From VAZQ01 sp036557705 (GTDB lineage: Bacteria; Pseudomonadota; Alphaproteobacteria; Rhizobiales; Xanthobacteraceae): a DNA stretch of 64,000 bases. This document shows positions 55,180-63,950 of this stretch, piece by piece. Under the pieces are notes generated by a model. It had not been told where the DNA came from and made no database searches. It was given only the letters and a program-made list of their open reading frames with translations. The stretch is taken from positions 33,246 through 97,245 of the forward strand of contig DATBHB010000193.1 of the NCBI GenBank assembly GCA_036557705.1. Reading direction: 5' to 3'. The stretch's first letter is position 1. The number at the start of each line of letters is the position of its first letter. The position numbers and the translations under genes were made by a program.

Positions 55180-56890
55180 GAGGCTGAGCCGACGCAAGGA
55201 CCTGCCGCAGTTCATCATTATCGCGCTGGTTGCGTTGCTGCGCGTCGCGGCATTCCAGCCGGCGGCGGCCGAGGAGACCGTTGCGGCTCACGGCATGGTG
55301 GTCGCCCAGGAGACGCGCGCCGCCCGGATTGGCGTCCAAGTGCTCAAGAACGGCGGCAATGCGGTCGATGCCGCGGTGGCGACCGGGTTTGCGCTGGCGG
55401 TAACCTATCCGCGTGCCGGTAATATCGGCGGCGGCGGCTACATGGTCATTCACCTTGCGGCGGAGCATCGCGACATCGCGATCGACTATCGGGAAACCGC
55501 TCCGCAGGCGACCACCCGCGACATTTTTCTCGACCAGAACGGCGAGCCCGACCCGGAGAAATCCCGCGATTCGGCGCTTGCGATCGGCGTTCCTGGAAGC
55601 GTAGCGGGACTGGCCCTGGCCGAGCGGCGCTACGGCTCCGGTCGCTTCACGCTGGCCGAACTGATCGCGCCTGCGATTGCGCTCGCGCGCGAGGGCATTC
55701 CGGTTACCGACGACACTGCCGATTCGCTCCCGCGCGAACGCGAGCGCCTCGCGCGTTGGCCGTCATCGGCAAAAATCTTCCTGCGTCCCGACGGCAGCGC
55801 GCGCGCCGAAGGCGACATGCTGGTGCAGAGCGATCTTGCCGCTACGCTGGAAGCAATCGCGCGCGAGGGCGCGCGCGGTTTTTATGAGGGACCGGTCGCC
55901 GAGATGCTCGTTGCCGCCGTCAAGGCTGCCGGCGGCATCATGACCCTGGACGATCTCCGCAACTATCGCCCCATCGTAAGAATGCCAGTACGCGGGAGCT
56001 ATCGCGATTACCGCATCGTCTCGATGCCGCCATCGTCCTCGGGCGGCGTCGTGCTGATCGAAATGCTGAACATCCTCGAAGGCTACCGGCTCGGTGCACT
56101 CGACGCCGGCGCGCGAGATCATCTGATGGTCGAGGCGATGCGCCGCGCCTATGCGGACCGCGCCGCTTATCTCGGCGATCCGGCGGTGGTAAGGGCGCCG
56201 CTGCAAAAATTGCTGTCCAAGCGATATGCGGCGAAACTGCGCGCGGGAATCGATCCGCAGCATGCCACCCCGTCCATCCAAATCCGGCCACAACTTGCGG
56301 CGCCGAGCGAGGGCGACAACACCACGCATTTTTCCGTGGTGGATCGCTACGGTAATGCCGTCGCCAACACAACGACGCTTAATTTCAGCTACGGCGTCGG
56401 TCTCGTGGCCGGAGGCACCGGCGTCCTTCTCAACAACGAACTCGACGATTTTGCCGCCAAGCCGGGCACGCCAAACTCGTCAGGGCTCCTCGGCGGCGAC
56501 GCGAACGCCCCGGCCCCCGGCAAGCGGCCGCTCTCCTCGATGACGCCGACCATCGTGCTGCGGAACGGTAGACCTTTTCTGGTCACCGGTTCGCCGGGAT
56601 CGAGCCGGATCATCACCACCGTGCTGGAGATCGTTGTCGACGAGATCGACTTGAAGCTGCCGATCGACAAGGCCGTCGCCGCGAAGCGCTTCCACAATCA
56701 GTGGTGGCCGGATCGGGTCGTGGTCGAAAAAGGATTCCCGGCCGAAGTGATAGCGGCGCTGGAGAAGCGCGGGCAGAGTGTGGTCGAGCAGCCGCACTGG
56801 TCCTCGGCGAATTCAATCCGGATCGGGCCGCAGGGCCTTTACGGCGCCGCCGATCCGCGCTCGCGCGGCGCGCTCGCCGCGGGTTATTAG
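55178..56890 (+). CDS. ggt: Gamma-glutamyltransferase
   Basis: A 570-residue exported enzyme that cleaves gamma-glutamyl bonds, for example in glutathione. Residues 1-35 form a signal peptide (RLSRRKDLPQFIIIALVALL, cleavage near AAA). The mature chain has KNGGNAVDAAVATGFALAV and NIGGGGYMVI. The autoprocessing site is DNTTHFSVVDRYGNAV with the nucleophile Thr (second Thr of NTT), about residue 385. The GSPGSSRIITTVLEIV loop completes the site. Length is normal. The GTG at 55178 lies at the end of a palindromic element; the frame upstream reads through that element. Confidence 0.9.
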   Translation: MRLSRRKDLPQFIIIALVALLRVAAFQPAAAEETVAAHGMVVAQETRAARIGVQVLKNGGNAVDAAVATGFALAVTYPRAGNIGGGGYMVIHLAAEHRDIAIDYRETAPQATTRDIFLDQNGEPDPEKSRDSALAIGVPGSVAGLALAERRYGSGRFTLAELIAPAIALAREGIPVTDDTADSLPRERERLARWPSSAKIFLRPDGSARAEGDMLVQSDLAATLEAIAREGARGFYEGPVAEMLVAAVKAAGGIMTLDDLRNYRPIVRMPVRGSYRDYRIVSMPPSSSGGVVLIEMLNILEGYRLGALDAGARDHLMVEAMRRAYADRAAYLGDPAVVRAPLQKLLSKRYAAKLRAGIDPQHATPSIQIRPQLAAPSEGDNTTHFSVVDRYGNAVANTTTLNFSYGVGLVAGGTGVLLNNELDDFAAKPGTPNSSGLLGGDANAPAPGKRPLSSMTPTIVLRNGRPFLVTGSPGSSRIITTVLEIVVDEIDLKLPIDKAVAAKRFHNQWWPDRVVVEKGFPAEVIAALEKRGQSVVEQPHWSSANSIRIGPQGLYGAADPRSRGALAAGY

Positions 56891-56921
56891 AATCGCGAGG
56901 CAGCGCACAATCTGGAGACTT

Positions 56922-57092
56922 GTAGGGGCGGGTTTCAAACCCGCCCTGTCGCCGCGGATGCCGTTCGCGAGATGTTGTCGGGGTCATCTGCCCACCACGC
57001 AGGATTATTCGCGATGTAACCGCGAACGCGATCCGAACCTCACGGTCCGGGTTTGTCGCGCCACGCGAGGGCGGGTTTAAAACCCGCCCTAC
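56922..57092. repeat. Palindromic element, family 4 (GTAGGGGCGGGTTT ... AAACCCGCCCTAC)
   Basis: A hairpin at 56922-56946 (GTAGGGGCGGGTTTC/AAACCCGCCCT) and another at 57067-57092 (AGGGCGGGTTT/AAAACCCGCCCTAC) bracket about 120 bases. The ends are inverted copies, so the whole may be one small non-coding element. The 337-base gap 56891-57227 contains this element and the AAGGAGG site of the next gene only. Confidence 0.65.
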
Positions 57093-57227
57093 ATTTTTCC
57101 CGGTCCGTGCGCAACCTGGCCAGCCGGCATAAGGGTCGCGGCGCGACTGACGTCGGTGTAGGATCACAGAAACCGCCGTGCGCAGCCGCAAGAGAACGGG
57201 CCGCCGGACGGCCACAAGGAGGAAGCC

Positions 57228-59414
57228 ATGGGGATCAAGAGCAGATTGCATTCGAATGTGGCGGCAGTTGCGCTCGCCGGTTTTTTGATCGGGATCCCGG
57301 CGCAGCTTCGCGCCCAGCAGCCGGCGGCGTCCGGCGTCAGTGTCGGCGCGACCGACCTCGGCGGCGTCGTCACCAGCGCGAAAGGCCCGGAGGCAGGCGT
57401 CTGGGTCATCGCCGAGACCACGGATCTTCCGACCAGGTTCGCCAGGATTGTCGTGACCGACGACCAGGGCCGATACCTCATTCCCGATCTGCCGGCCGCA
57501 AATTACACTATCTGGGTCCGCGGCTATGGCCTCGTCGATTCACCCAAGGTGCAAACCGCGCCCGGACGCAATGTCGATCTCACAGCCGTGTTGGCGCCGA
57601 GCGAAGCGGCGGCGGCGGAATATTATCCGAGCGTCTACTGGTTTTCGCTGCTTGAAATTCCTGACAAGACGCAATTTCCCGGCACCGGCCCTGGCGGCAA
57701 CGGCATTCCGACCTTGATGAAGACTCAGCATTACTGGATCGACACCATCAAGAATTCCTGCCAGTCGTGCCACTCCCTCGGCTCACCAGGCGTGCGCAGG
57801 ATTCCTGCCGCGCTCGGCACGTTTAATGATTCGTACGAGGCCTGGGTGAGGCGGGTTCAATCAGGCCAGGCCATGACCAGCATGGCCGTCACGGCCGAGC
57901 GGCTCGGCCCGCGAAAAGGCTTGCAACTCTTCGCCGACTGGACCGACCGGATTGCCGCCGGAGAACTCCCCTTCGCCAGGCCGGAGCGGCCGAAGGGCGT
58001 CGAGCGCAATGTCGTCGCGAGCATTTGGGACTGGTCGAGCCCCAAGGCCTATCTTCACGACGCGGTCTCGACCGACAAACGTCACCCAACCGTCAATGCC
58101 TATGGCAAAATCTATGGGACCACCGAGGAGAGCACCGATCTCGTTCCCGTCCTCGATCCGGTGACGAACACAGCAACGACGATCCGGCATCCTTATCGCG
58201 ATCCCGACACGCCGTCTGCGCTCACTTTGCCCAAGGGGCACTCGGCGTACTGGGGCGACGAGTTGATCTGGGACGGGCATACCAGCGTCCACAGCACGAT
58301 CATCGACGACAAGGCGCGGGTCTGGTTTACGGCCCGAATCCGCGGACCCAATAGTCCGGGCTTCTGCAGGAAGGGATCGGATCTGGCGTCGGCAAAGATT
58401 TTTCCGATCAACCAGTCGGGACGCCAGATCTCGATGTACGATCCCAAAACCGAAAAATGGTCGCTCATCGACGCCTGCTTCAGCACCGGCCATCTTTATT
58501 TCGGCCACGATCCCGACAACACGCTGTGGACGAGCGGAATCCGTCCGGATTCCGCGGTGATCGGCTGGTTTAACACCAGAGTCTATGAAGAGACCGGAGA
58601 TGCGGCGAAAGCACAGGGCTGGACGCCGCTCATCGTCGACACCAACGGCAACGGCAAACGCGACGATTACGTCGGAGCCAAGGACCCGGTGGACCCGACC
58701 AAGGACAAGCTCGTGATGGCGGGGCCTTACGGCGTGCAACCGAGCCCGGTCGATGACTCGATCTGGGGCCAATCGATGGATGTCGGATTCTCCCGCATGG
58801 ATCAGCCGGGCTACCTCGTCCGACTGTCGCCCGGGCCGCACCCGCCCGAAACGGCGCTCGCGGAAATCTATACGCCTCCGGATCCCGGCTATGGGCCGCG
58901 CGGCATCGATGTCGATCTCAACGGCGTCGCCTGGACGGCGCTTTCGAGCGGCCATATGGCAAGCTTCGACCGCAGAAAATGCAAAGGGCCGCTCAACGGC
59001 CCCTTGGCGGCAACCGGAAAGCTGTGTCCGGAAGGGTGGACGCTCTATCCGTTTCCTGGGCCGCAGTTCCGAGGCGTCACCGACTCAGGAAGCGCGGATC
59101 ACGCCTACTACGTCTGGGTCGATCGTTACGACACTCTGGGGCTCGGGCCAAACGTCCCGATCGCCACAACGAACGGCGGCGAAGCGTTGCTGGCGCTCGT
59201 TGACGGCAAGTTTGTTAGCTTGCGCGTGCCGTACCCGCTGGGGTTCTTCACCAAGAACATGGACGGCCGCATCGACGACGCCAATGCCGGATGGAAAGGA
59301 CGCGGTCTATGGACCACATCCGGCACGCGCGCGATGTTCCATGAGGAGGGCGGCACGGAGGAACGCCCGAAGGCCTATCACATCCAGATGCGTCCCGATC
59401 CGCTGGCTCGATGA
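57228..59414 (+). CDS. Large periplasmic protein with carboxypeptidase-regulatory-like domain, one haem-c motif and a propeller-like region
   Basis: A 728-residue exported protein. A signal peptide (residues 1-30, ending near LRAQ) precedes a transthyretin-like regulatory domain (TDDQGRYLIPDLPAANYTIW, about 85-105). One covalent haem motif CQSCH (about residue 182) follows. The rest is a repeated beta pattern, as in virginiamycin B lyase-like propellers (WGDELIWDGHTSVHSTIIDD; DGKFVSLRVPYP). An excellent AAGGAGG precedes the ATG. It lies upstream of the Rieske oxygenase genes and could pass electrons or oxidise a small molecule in the periplasm; function unknown. Confidence 0.72.
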   Translation: MGIKSRLHSNVAAVALAGFLIGIPAQLRAQQPAASGVSVGATDLGGVVTSAKGPEAGVWVIAETTDLPTRFARIVVTDDQGRYLIPDLPAANYTIWVRGYGLVDSPKVQTAPGRNVDLTAVLAPSEAAAAEYYPSVYWFSLLEIPDKTQFPGTGPGGNGIPTLMKTQHYWIDTIKNSCQSCHSLGSPGVRRIPAALGTFNDSYEAWVRRVQSGQAMTSMAVTAERLGPRKGLQLFADWTDRIAAGELPFARPERPKGVERNVVASIWDWSSPKAYLHDAVSTDKRHPTVNAYGKIYGTTEESTDLVPVLDPVTNTATTIRHPYRDPDTPSALTLPKGHSAYWGDELIWDGHTSVHSTIIDDKARVWFTARIRGPNSPGFCRKGSDLASAKIFPINQSGRQISMYDPKTEKWSLIDACFSTGHLYFGHDPDNTLWTSGIRPDSAVIGWFNTRVYEETGDAAKAQGWTPLIVDTNGNGKRDDYVGAKDPVDPTKDKLVMAGPYGVQPSPVDDSIWGQSMDVGFSRMDQPGYLVRLSPGPHPPETALAEIYTPPDPGYGPRGIDVDLNGVAWTALSSGHMASFDRRKCKGPLNGPLAATGKLCPEGWTLYPFPGPQFRGVTDSGSADHAYYVWVDRYDTLGLGPNVPIATTNGGEALLALVDGKFVSLRVPYPLGFFTKNMDGRIDDANAGWKGRGLWTTSGTRAMFHEEGGTEERPKAYHIQMRPDPLAR

Positions 59415-59508
59415 CGAGGAAACATCATGAAAAAGCGTGTCTCACAGCAGCGGAACCGCTATAGGATGTGTCAACAACCCGCCTGCTGAAGGTGGGAGGA
59501 GACCAGGG

Positions 59509-60753
59509 ATGTCTGTGTTGCAAGACCGCCTGTCCACGTTTGCGATGCCCCACGAGGACCTGTCTCACGTTCCCTATCGCGTCTACACGGATCACGAACT
59601 CTACGCGCTTGAGCAGGAACGCATCTTTCGCGGGCCGACGTGGAATTTCCTCGCGCTTGAATGTGAGATTCCCAATCCCGGCGACTACAAGACAACCTAT
59701 GTCGGCGATGCGCCGATCATCGTGGCGCGCGGCCACGACGGCGCGGTCAACGCCATGGTGAACCGGTGCGCCCATAAAGGCGCGCTCATCTGCTATAAGC
59801 CGCGCGGCAATGTGCGGGAGTTCAGCTGTGTTTATCACAACTGGACCTACGATCTCAGCGGCAAGCTCACCGGGGTCGCATTCAAACGAGGCGTCGGCGG
59901 AAAGGGCGGCCTCGCGGCAGATTTCGACCAGACCGCTCATGGGCTCGAGCGGCTGCGGGTGGAAACCTATCGCGGCATGATATTCGGGACATTTTCCGAG
60001 GAAACGCCGCCGTTTTTCGATTATATCGGGGCTGAACTCGCGGCCAATATCGACCGCGTGTTCATCAAGCCATTGCGGGTCATCGGCTATCACTGCCAGG
60101 TATTGCCGAACAACTGGAAACTATATGCAGAGAACAACCGCGACTCCTATCACGCGAGCCTGCTCCATGTTTTCCACAACACCTTCGGCGTCGTTCGCCC
60201 GAACATGGGCGGCGGCGTCAAGATCGCGGCCAGCGGCTGGCACCACCTGAGCTACACGCAACGCGAGTCGTTGGGCGACAAGGATGTTGGGCGCGAAAAG
60301 GTGCGCTCGCTCAAGGAGCAATACAAGCTCGACGATCCGAGCATGATGGAGCACAAGCTTGAGCTTGGCGATCAGGTGACCAACGCGATCGAGACCGTAT
60401 TCCCCTCGCTCGTCATCCAGCAGATCCTCAACGCGCTTGCTGTCCGGCAGATCCAGCCCAAGGGGGTAGAGCGCACAGAGCTCGTCTGGACCATTCTCGG
60501 CTTCACCGACGACGACCCCGAAATGCAGGAACTGCGCCTCAAAGTGAACAACCTGGTCGGGCCTGCCGGCCTCGTTTCCATGGAAGACGGCTGCGTGGGC
60601 GGCTTTGTCCAACGCGCCGCCAAAGCCGATCCCGAGGCCATGGTCGAGATGCCGATGGGCGGCCGCGACATCCAGGCCAGTCAGGGCTCTCGCGTCACGG
60701 AAGCGGCGGTGCGCGGGTTCTGGAAGGGATGGCGCGAATGTATGGGGCTTTAG
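59509..60753 (+). CDS. Rieske-type aromatic ring-hydroxylating oxygenase, large (alpha) subunit
   Basis: A 414-residue Rieske non-haem iron oxygenase alpha subunit. The 2Fe-2S motif is CAH (in MVNRCAHKGALIC) and then CVYH (in EFSCVYHNWTYD), the CxH-X17-CxxH pattern. The catalytic iron site is NNRDSYHASLLH (about residue 210), with both His, and a later Asp. The ATG at 59509 has GGAGG at good distance. The beta subunit follows after a short palindromic gap. The reductase/ferredoxin is missing. The decarboxylase-like gene downstream suggests a phthalate-like substrate (inference). Confidence 0.88.
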   Translation: MSVLQDRLSTFAMPHEDLSHVPYRVYTDHELYALEQERIFRGPTWNFLALECEIPNPGDYKTTYVGDAPIIVARGHDGAVNAMVNRCAHKGALICYKPRGNVREFSCVYHNWTYDLSGKLTGVAFKRGVGGKGGLAADFDQTAHGLERLRVETYRGMIFGTFSEETPPFFDYIGAELAANIDRVFIKPLRVIGYHCQVLPNNWKLYAENNRDSYHASLLHVFHNTFGVVRPNMGGGVKIAASGWHHLSYTQRESLGDKDVGREKVRSLKEQYKLDDPSMMEHKLELGDQVTNAIETVFPSLVIQQILNALAVRQIQPKGVERTELVWTILGFTDDDPEMQELRLKVNNLVGPAGLVSMEDGCVGGFVQRAAKADPEAMVEMPMGGRDIQASQGSRVTEAAVRGFWKGWRECMGL

Positions 60754-60776
60754 GGCACGCTTCGGTGGATCTTATC

Positions 60777-60840
60777 GCCCCTCACCCCGCGCGCCAAAGA
60801 AGCGCGCGGCGACCCTTTCCCACAAGGGGAGAGGGTAGGG
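60777..60840. repeat. Short palindromic repeat, family 2 relative (GCCCCTCACCCC)
   Basis: GCCCCTCACCCCGCGCGCC, then AAGCGCGCGG, then CCCTTTCCC ... GGGGAGAGGG forms two nested hairpins between the oxygenase alpha and beta genes. It resembles the end structure of the element at 7843-8010 and could reduce read-through from alpha to beta. Confidence 0.6.
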
Positions 60841-60891
60841 AGCACACCACTTAAGTAACGAGTGTATCAACACCCTCGCAATAGGCATTAA

Positions 60892-61398
60892 GTGAATTAC
60901 CAAACGAACAACGCTTCGACGCTTGACCGCGACCTGATCCTGCGTTTGCGCGTCGAGGCGCTATACGCCGAATACGCGCAAACCATCGACGACGATAAAC
61001 TTGAGGACTGGCCCGCGCTTTTCGTCGAGAACGGCAAATATCGCGTCACCACGCGAGAGAACCATGACAACGGCCTGCCGCTCGCGATCATGTATTGCGA
61101 CGGGCGCGGCATGATGAGCGACCGCATATCGGCGCTGCGCCTGGCGAACATCTACGAGCCGCACGTTTACTGCCATTTGACGAGTTGCGTGCGGGTGTTG
61201 GCCTCATCATCCGCGGACATCCGCGCGCGGGCAAACTTTGCCGTCCTGCGAACCATGCAAGAGGGCGAGCGATCGATTTTCGCCTGCGGGCGGAGCTTCG
61301 ACCGAATCGTCGAGCAGGATGGCCGGCTGCTGTTCATGGACCGGCTGGTCGTCCTCGACTCGCGACAGGTCGATACTTTGCTGGTTATTCCGATCTGA
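60892..61398 (+). CDS. Aromatic ring-hydroxylating dioxygenase small (beta) subunit
   Basis: A 168-residue NTF2-fold beta subunit, a structural partner of Rieske oxygenase alpha subunits. The sequence LRLRVEALYAEYAQTIDDDK, WPALFVENGKYRVTTRENHD, MMSDRISALRLANIYEPH and RSFDRIVEQDGRLLFMDRLV is typical. The start is GTG at 60892. The length (about 160-180) is normal. Despite the 138-base gap from the alpha gene, the pairing is strong. Confidence 0.87.
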   Translation: MNYQTNNASTLDRDLILRLRVEALYAEYAQTIDDDKLEDWPALFVENGKYRVTTRENHDNGLPLAIMYCDGRGMMSDRISALRLANIYEPHVYCHLTSCVRVLASSSADIRARANFAVLRTMQEGERSIFACGRSFDRIVEQDGRLLFMDRLVVLDSRQVDTLLVIPI

Positions 61399-61400
61399 AC

Positions 61401-61588
61401 AACCGTCGCAGGGTGGGCAAGGGCGCGTTACGATCCCAAGAGCTTCATGCATGGCTGCCACGCGCTTTGCCCACGCGGTCGTCAATCGCGGAGGCCGACC
61501 GCGTGGGCAAAATCGCCCGGAAGCCGTGCCCCATCCGAGAGTGTTGCAAGGCGATTTTGCCCACCCTACAAAGTTTGTGACGCACTAA
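61401..61588. repeat. MITE-like palindromic element, family 1 copy 3
   Basis: CGTCGCAGGGTGGGCAAGG on the left and GATTTTGCCCACCCTAC, then TTGTGACGCACTAA on the right are inverted. An internal CCGCGTGGGCAAAATCGCC segment matches the copy at 1117-1255. It separates the beta-subunit and decarboxylase-like genes. Confidence 0.75.
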
Positions 61589-61614
61589 GTTGGAATACTT
61601 TGCCTGAGGTGCCG

Positions 61615-62604
61615 ATGTCCCGCCTGCAGCTGACGATGGCCTGCGGTCCGTATGATCGGATGGAGGCGCTCTCATTGGGAATTGTCCAGCCCGAAGGGAT
61701 TGCGCTTCGCTACATCGCCATTCAATCTCCCCCTGAAATCTTTGCCCGCATGGTCAAGACGCGCTCGTTCGACGCGTCGGAAATGTCTTTGGCGCATTAT
61801 TCAATCATGCGGTCGCGCGACGAATTTCCATTTGTCGCAATCCCGGTGTTCCCGTCGCGTCTGTTCCGCCACGGCTTCATCTTCATCAACAAGAACTCGG
61901 GAATCAAAGAGCCGCGCGATCTGGAAGGCAAGCGCGTCGGTGTCCAGGAATACCGTCAGACCGCAGGAGTATGGATACGCGGCATTCTCCAGCACGACTA
62001 CGGCGTCGATCTGGATCGCATCACCTGGGTGGAGGGCGGGGTCGACAAACCGCGTGCCGCAGACGCCGAGATGGACCTTCGGCCGATCGGCGCGCTGAAA
62101 CTCGAAATGATCGGATCGGGGCGAACGCTTAGCGATGCGCTGAAAGGCGGCGACATTGACGCGTATCTCGGCGCCCGGCGTCCAGCTGCCTTCGACAAGG
62201 GATCCGACGTTGTGCGCCTGTTTCCGGATTATCGGGCGCGCGAGAGGGACTTCTATCGGCGGACCGGCTTTCACCCGATCATGCACACACTGGTGATCCG
62301 CGAAGAGCTGGTTCGCGAGAACCCCTGGGTTGCGGAAAGCCTGTTCAAGGCCTGCCAGGAGTCCAAGGCCTGGGCGCTTAAGCAAATGCGATTTTCCGGA
62401 GCGCAGCGCAGCATGTTGCCGTGGTTGTACGATCAAATCGAAGAGATGGACGAGCTCATGGGTCCGAACGCCTGGCCCTATGGACTGCAAGCCAATAGAA
62501 CGATCCTGGAAGCCTTCCAGAGCTACCTGGTCGAACAACATTTCCTTGCAGCGGCGAAACCTGTCGACGAACTTTTCGCTCCGATCGTCGAGTGGACCGA
62601 GTAG
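61615..62604 (+). CDS. 4,5-dihydroxyphthalate decarboxylase-like (Pht5-type) protein of the binding-protein fold
   Basis: A 329-residue protein of the 4,5-dihydroxyphthalate decarboxylase family, which uses a periplasmic-binding-protein fold. Typical features are LTMACGPYDRMEALSLGIVQ, PEGIALRYI, FDASEMSLAHYSIMRSRDEF, VAIPVFPSRLFRHGFIF and IKEPRDLEGKRVGVQEYRQTAG (opening IKEPRDLEGKRVGVQEYRQT). There is no signal peptide, so it is a cytoplasmic enzyme, not a transporter part. With the Rieske genes it suggests hydroxylation and decarboxylation of an aromatic dicarboxylate. The ATG at 61615 has TGAGGTG upstream. Confidence 0.78.
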   Translation: MSRLQLTMACGPYDRMEALSLGIVQPEGIALRYIAIQSPPEIFARMVKTRSFDASEMSLAHYSIMRSRDEFPFVAIPVFPSRLFRHGFIFINKNSGIKEPRDLEGKRVGVQEYRQTAGVWIRGILQHDYGVDLDRITWVEGGVDKPRAADAEMDLRPIGALKLEMIGSGRTLSDALKGGDIDAYLGARRPAAFDKGSDVVRLFPDYRARERDFYRRTGFHPIMHTLVIREELVRENPWVAESLFKACQESKAWALKQMRFSGAQRSMLPWLYDQIEEMDELMGPNAWPYGLQANRTILEAFQSYLVEQHFLAAAKPVDELFAPIVEWTE

Positions 62605-62608
62605 GCTT

Positions 62609-62776
62609 ACTGCGTCAGAAACTTCCCGTAGGGTGGGCAAAGGCGTGGTCCACGTGCACGACTCTCGCCACACGCAGTATAAAGAGCGCCGTGCCCACGC
62701 GCGGCCATCCGGCTGGGCACAGCGCACGCGCTCAAGCGCGTTCGCCTTTGCCCACCGACGCAGCGTATGATGCAGT
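62609..62776. repeat. MITE-like palindromic element, family 1 copy 4
   Basis: The left end is ACTGCGTCAGAAACTTCCCG then TAGGGTGGGCAAAGGCG; the right end is CGCCTTTGCCCACCGACGC followed by TGATGCAGT. It begins 4 bases after the decarboxylase-like stop. The remaining bases to the dioxygenase start (62777-62875) hold no gene. Confidence 0.75.
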
Positions 62777-62875
62777 AGGAGTAGAAGACCCGACGCTCGC
62801 GGCGTGCTACTGTTCTGAGCGGCTCCTCGCGCGGAGCGCCAAATAACCGCGGTTTCGCATCAGAGGGTTAGAAGC

Positions 62876-63772
62876 ATGATCCAACCGGCGAAGACTCACC
62901 GCTCCGAAGCCGAGATCAGCGCGTTTGCAGCGAAGCCATTGTCGCCGGCGCTGGGCGCCGAGATCGTCGGCCTCGATCTGCGGCGGGAGCCCTCGCCGCA
63001 GACCGTCGCCCGGCTCGTCGAGGCCTGGCATCAGCACCTCGTTCTCTTGTTCCGGGATCAATCCCTCTCCGAGGACGAGCAGATCGCCTTTGCTCGAAAT
63101 TTTGGCACCCTCCAGCAGCGCGGCCGCCCGGCACAAGCGCGCAACGAAGCCTCCAGACTCAAGCACCCCGAATTGACGATGCTCGTGTCGAATATCCGCG
63201 AGGACGGCAAACTCATCGGCTCGCTCGCCGATGGAGAAATGCATTTTCATTCCGATTTCTGTTACGTCGAGAAGCCGGCGAAAGCCACCTTCCTCTATGC
63301 AATCGAAGTTCCTTCGCAAGGCGGCGACACGCTGTTCCTCAACATGTACAAAGCCTATGAGGCGCTGCCCACGGAGCTCAAAGCCCGGCTGGACGGCAGG
63401 ACAGCTGTCAACGCCTATCACTACGAGTCGCTTACCCGCGAGGTCAACGCCGCCAAGATCGATTTTTCGGCCCAGCCGCATTATGCGCAGCCGATCGTGC
63501 GCACCCATCCCGACACGAAACGCAAGGCGCTCTACGTCAATCGCCTGATGACCTGGAGCGTCGAAGGCATGGATCCGCCGGAAGGCAGCGCGCTCCTCGA
63601 CACGCTGTTCGGCCATATCGAGCAGGATCGGTTCATTTACAGACACCAATGGCGCGTCGGCGACCTCGTGCTCTGGGATAATCGATGTACGCTGCATGCC
63701 CGCACCGATTTCAGTGACAAGGAGCGGCGGCTTCTGCGCCGTAACGTGATTGCCGGAGAGCGGGCGTTCTAG
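62876..63772 (+). CDS. TauD/TfdA family Fe(II)/2-oxoglutarate-dependent dioxygenase
   Basis: A 298-residue dioxygenase. The iron motif HxD is in EMHFHSDFCYVEKPAKATFL (about residue 125) and the distal His in NRCTLHARTDF (about 278), followed by RRLLRRN, whose Arg binds 2-oxoglutarate. The N-terminal region GAEIVGLDLRREPS matches TauD/TfdA. Substrates of the family include sulfonates, chlorophenoxyacetates and other small acids. The stop TAG is the first three bases of the repeat copy C at 63770. Confidence 0.88.
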   Translation: MIQPAKTHRSEAEISAFAAKPLSPALGAEIVGLDLRREPSPQTVARLVEAWHQHLVLLFRDQSLSEDEQIAFARNFGTLQQRGRPAQARNEASRLKHPELTMLVSNIREDGKLIGSLADGEMHFHSDFCYVEKPAKATFLYAIEVPSQGGDTLFLNMYKAYEALPTELKARLDGRTAVNAYHYESLTREVNAAKIDFSAQPHYAQPIVRTHPDTKRKALYVNRLMTWSVEGMDPPEGSALLDTLFGHIEQDRFIYRHQWRVGDLVLWDNRCTLHARTDFSDKERRLLRRNVIAGERAF

Positions 63773-63845
63773 TGTGGCGGATTTGACGTTCCTACCAGCC
63801 TTGCCGCGAGTCCTTCGCAGGAACGTCAAATCCAAAGCCACACTA
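63770..63845. repeat. Nested hairpin repeat, family 5 copy C
   Basis: Outer arms TAGTGTGGCGG and CCAAAGCCACACTA; inner arms ATTTGACGTTCCT/AGGAACGTCAAAT. It differs from copy A (37854-37928) at only a few bases of about 75. TAG at its first position is the stop codon of the upstream dioxygenase. A 15-base spacer GAACCGATGAGTTGC follows. Confidence 0.85.
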
Positions 63846-63860
63846 GAACCGATGAGTTGC

Positions 63861-63936
63861 TAGTGTGGCGGTTCAGAAGTCCGCATCATTCCTGCGGCGA
63901 GTCCAACATGCGGACTTCTGAACCAAAGCCACACTA
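63861..63936. repeat. Nested hairpin repeat, family 5 copy D, different inner stem
   Basis: Same outer arms as copy C (TAGTGTGGCGG, CCAAAGCCACACTA), but inner arms TTCAGAAGTCCGCAT/ATGCGGACTTCTGAA. The loop keeps GCGAGTCC. Spacer 63937-63950 is GATCAATAAGTTGC. Confidence 0.82.
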
Positions 63937-63950
63937 GATCAATAAGTTGC

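Noticed and set aside
62807..63841. Long antisense frame opposite the TauD-type gene
   Set aside because: It is a shadow of the GC-rich codon pattern. Its opening matches an antisense frame at 37510-37923 only because both begin inside the same repeat.
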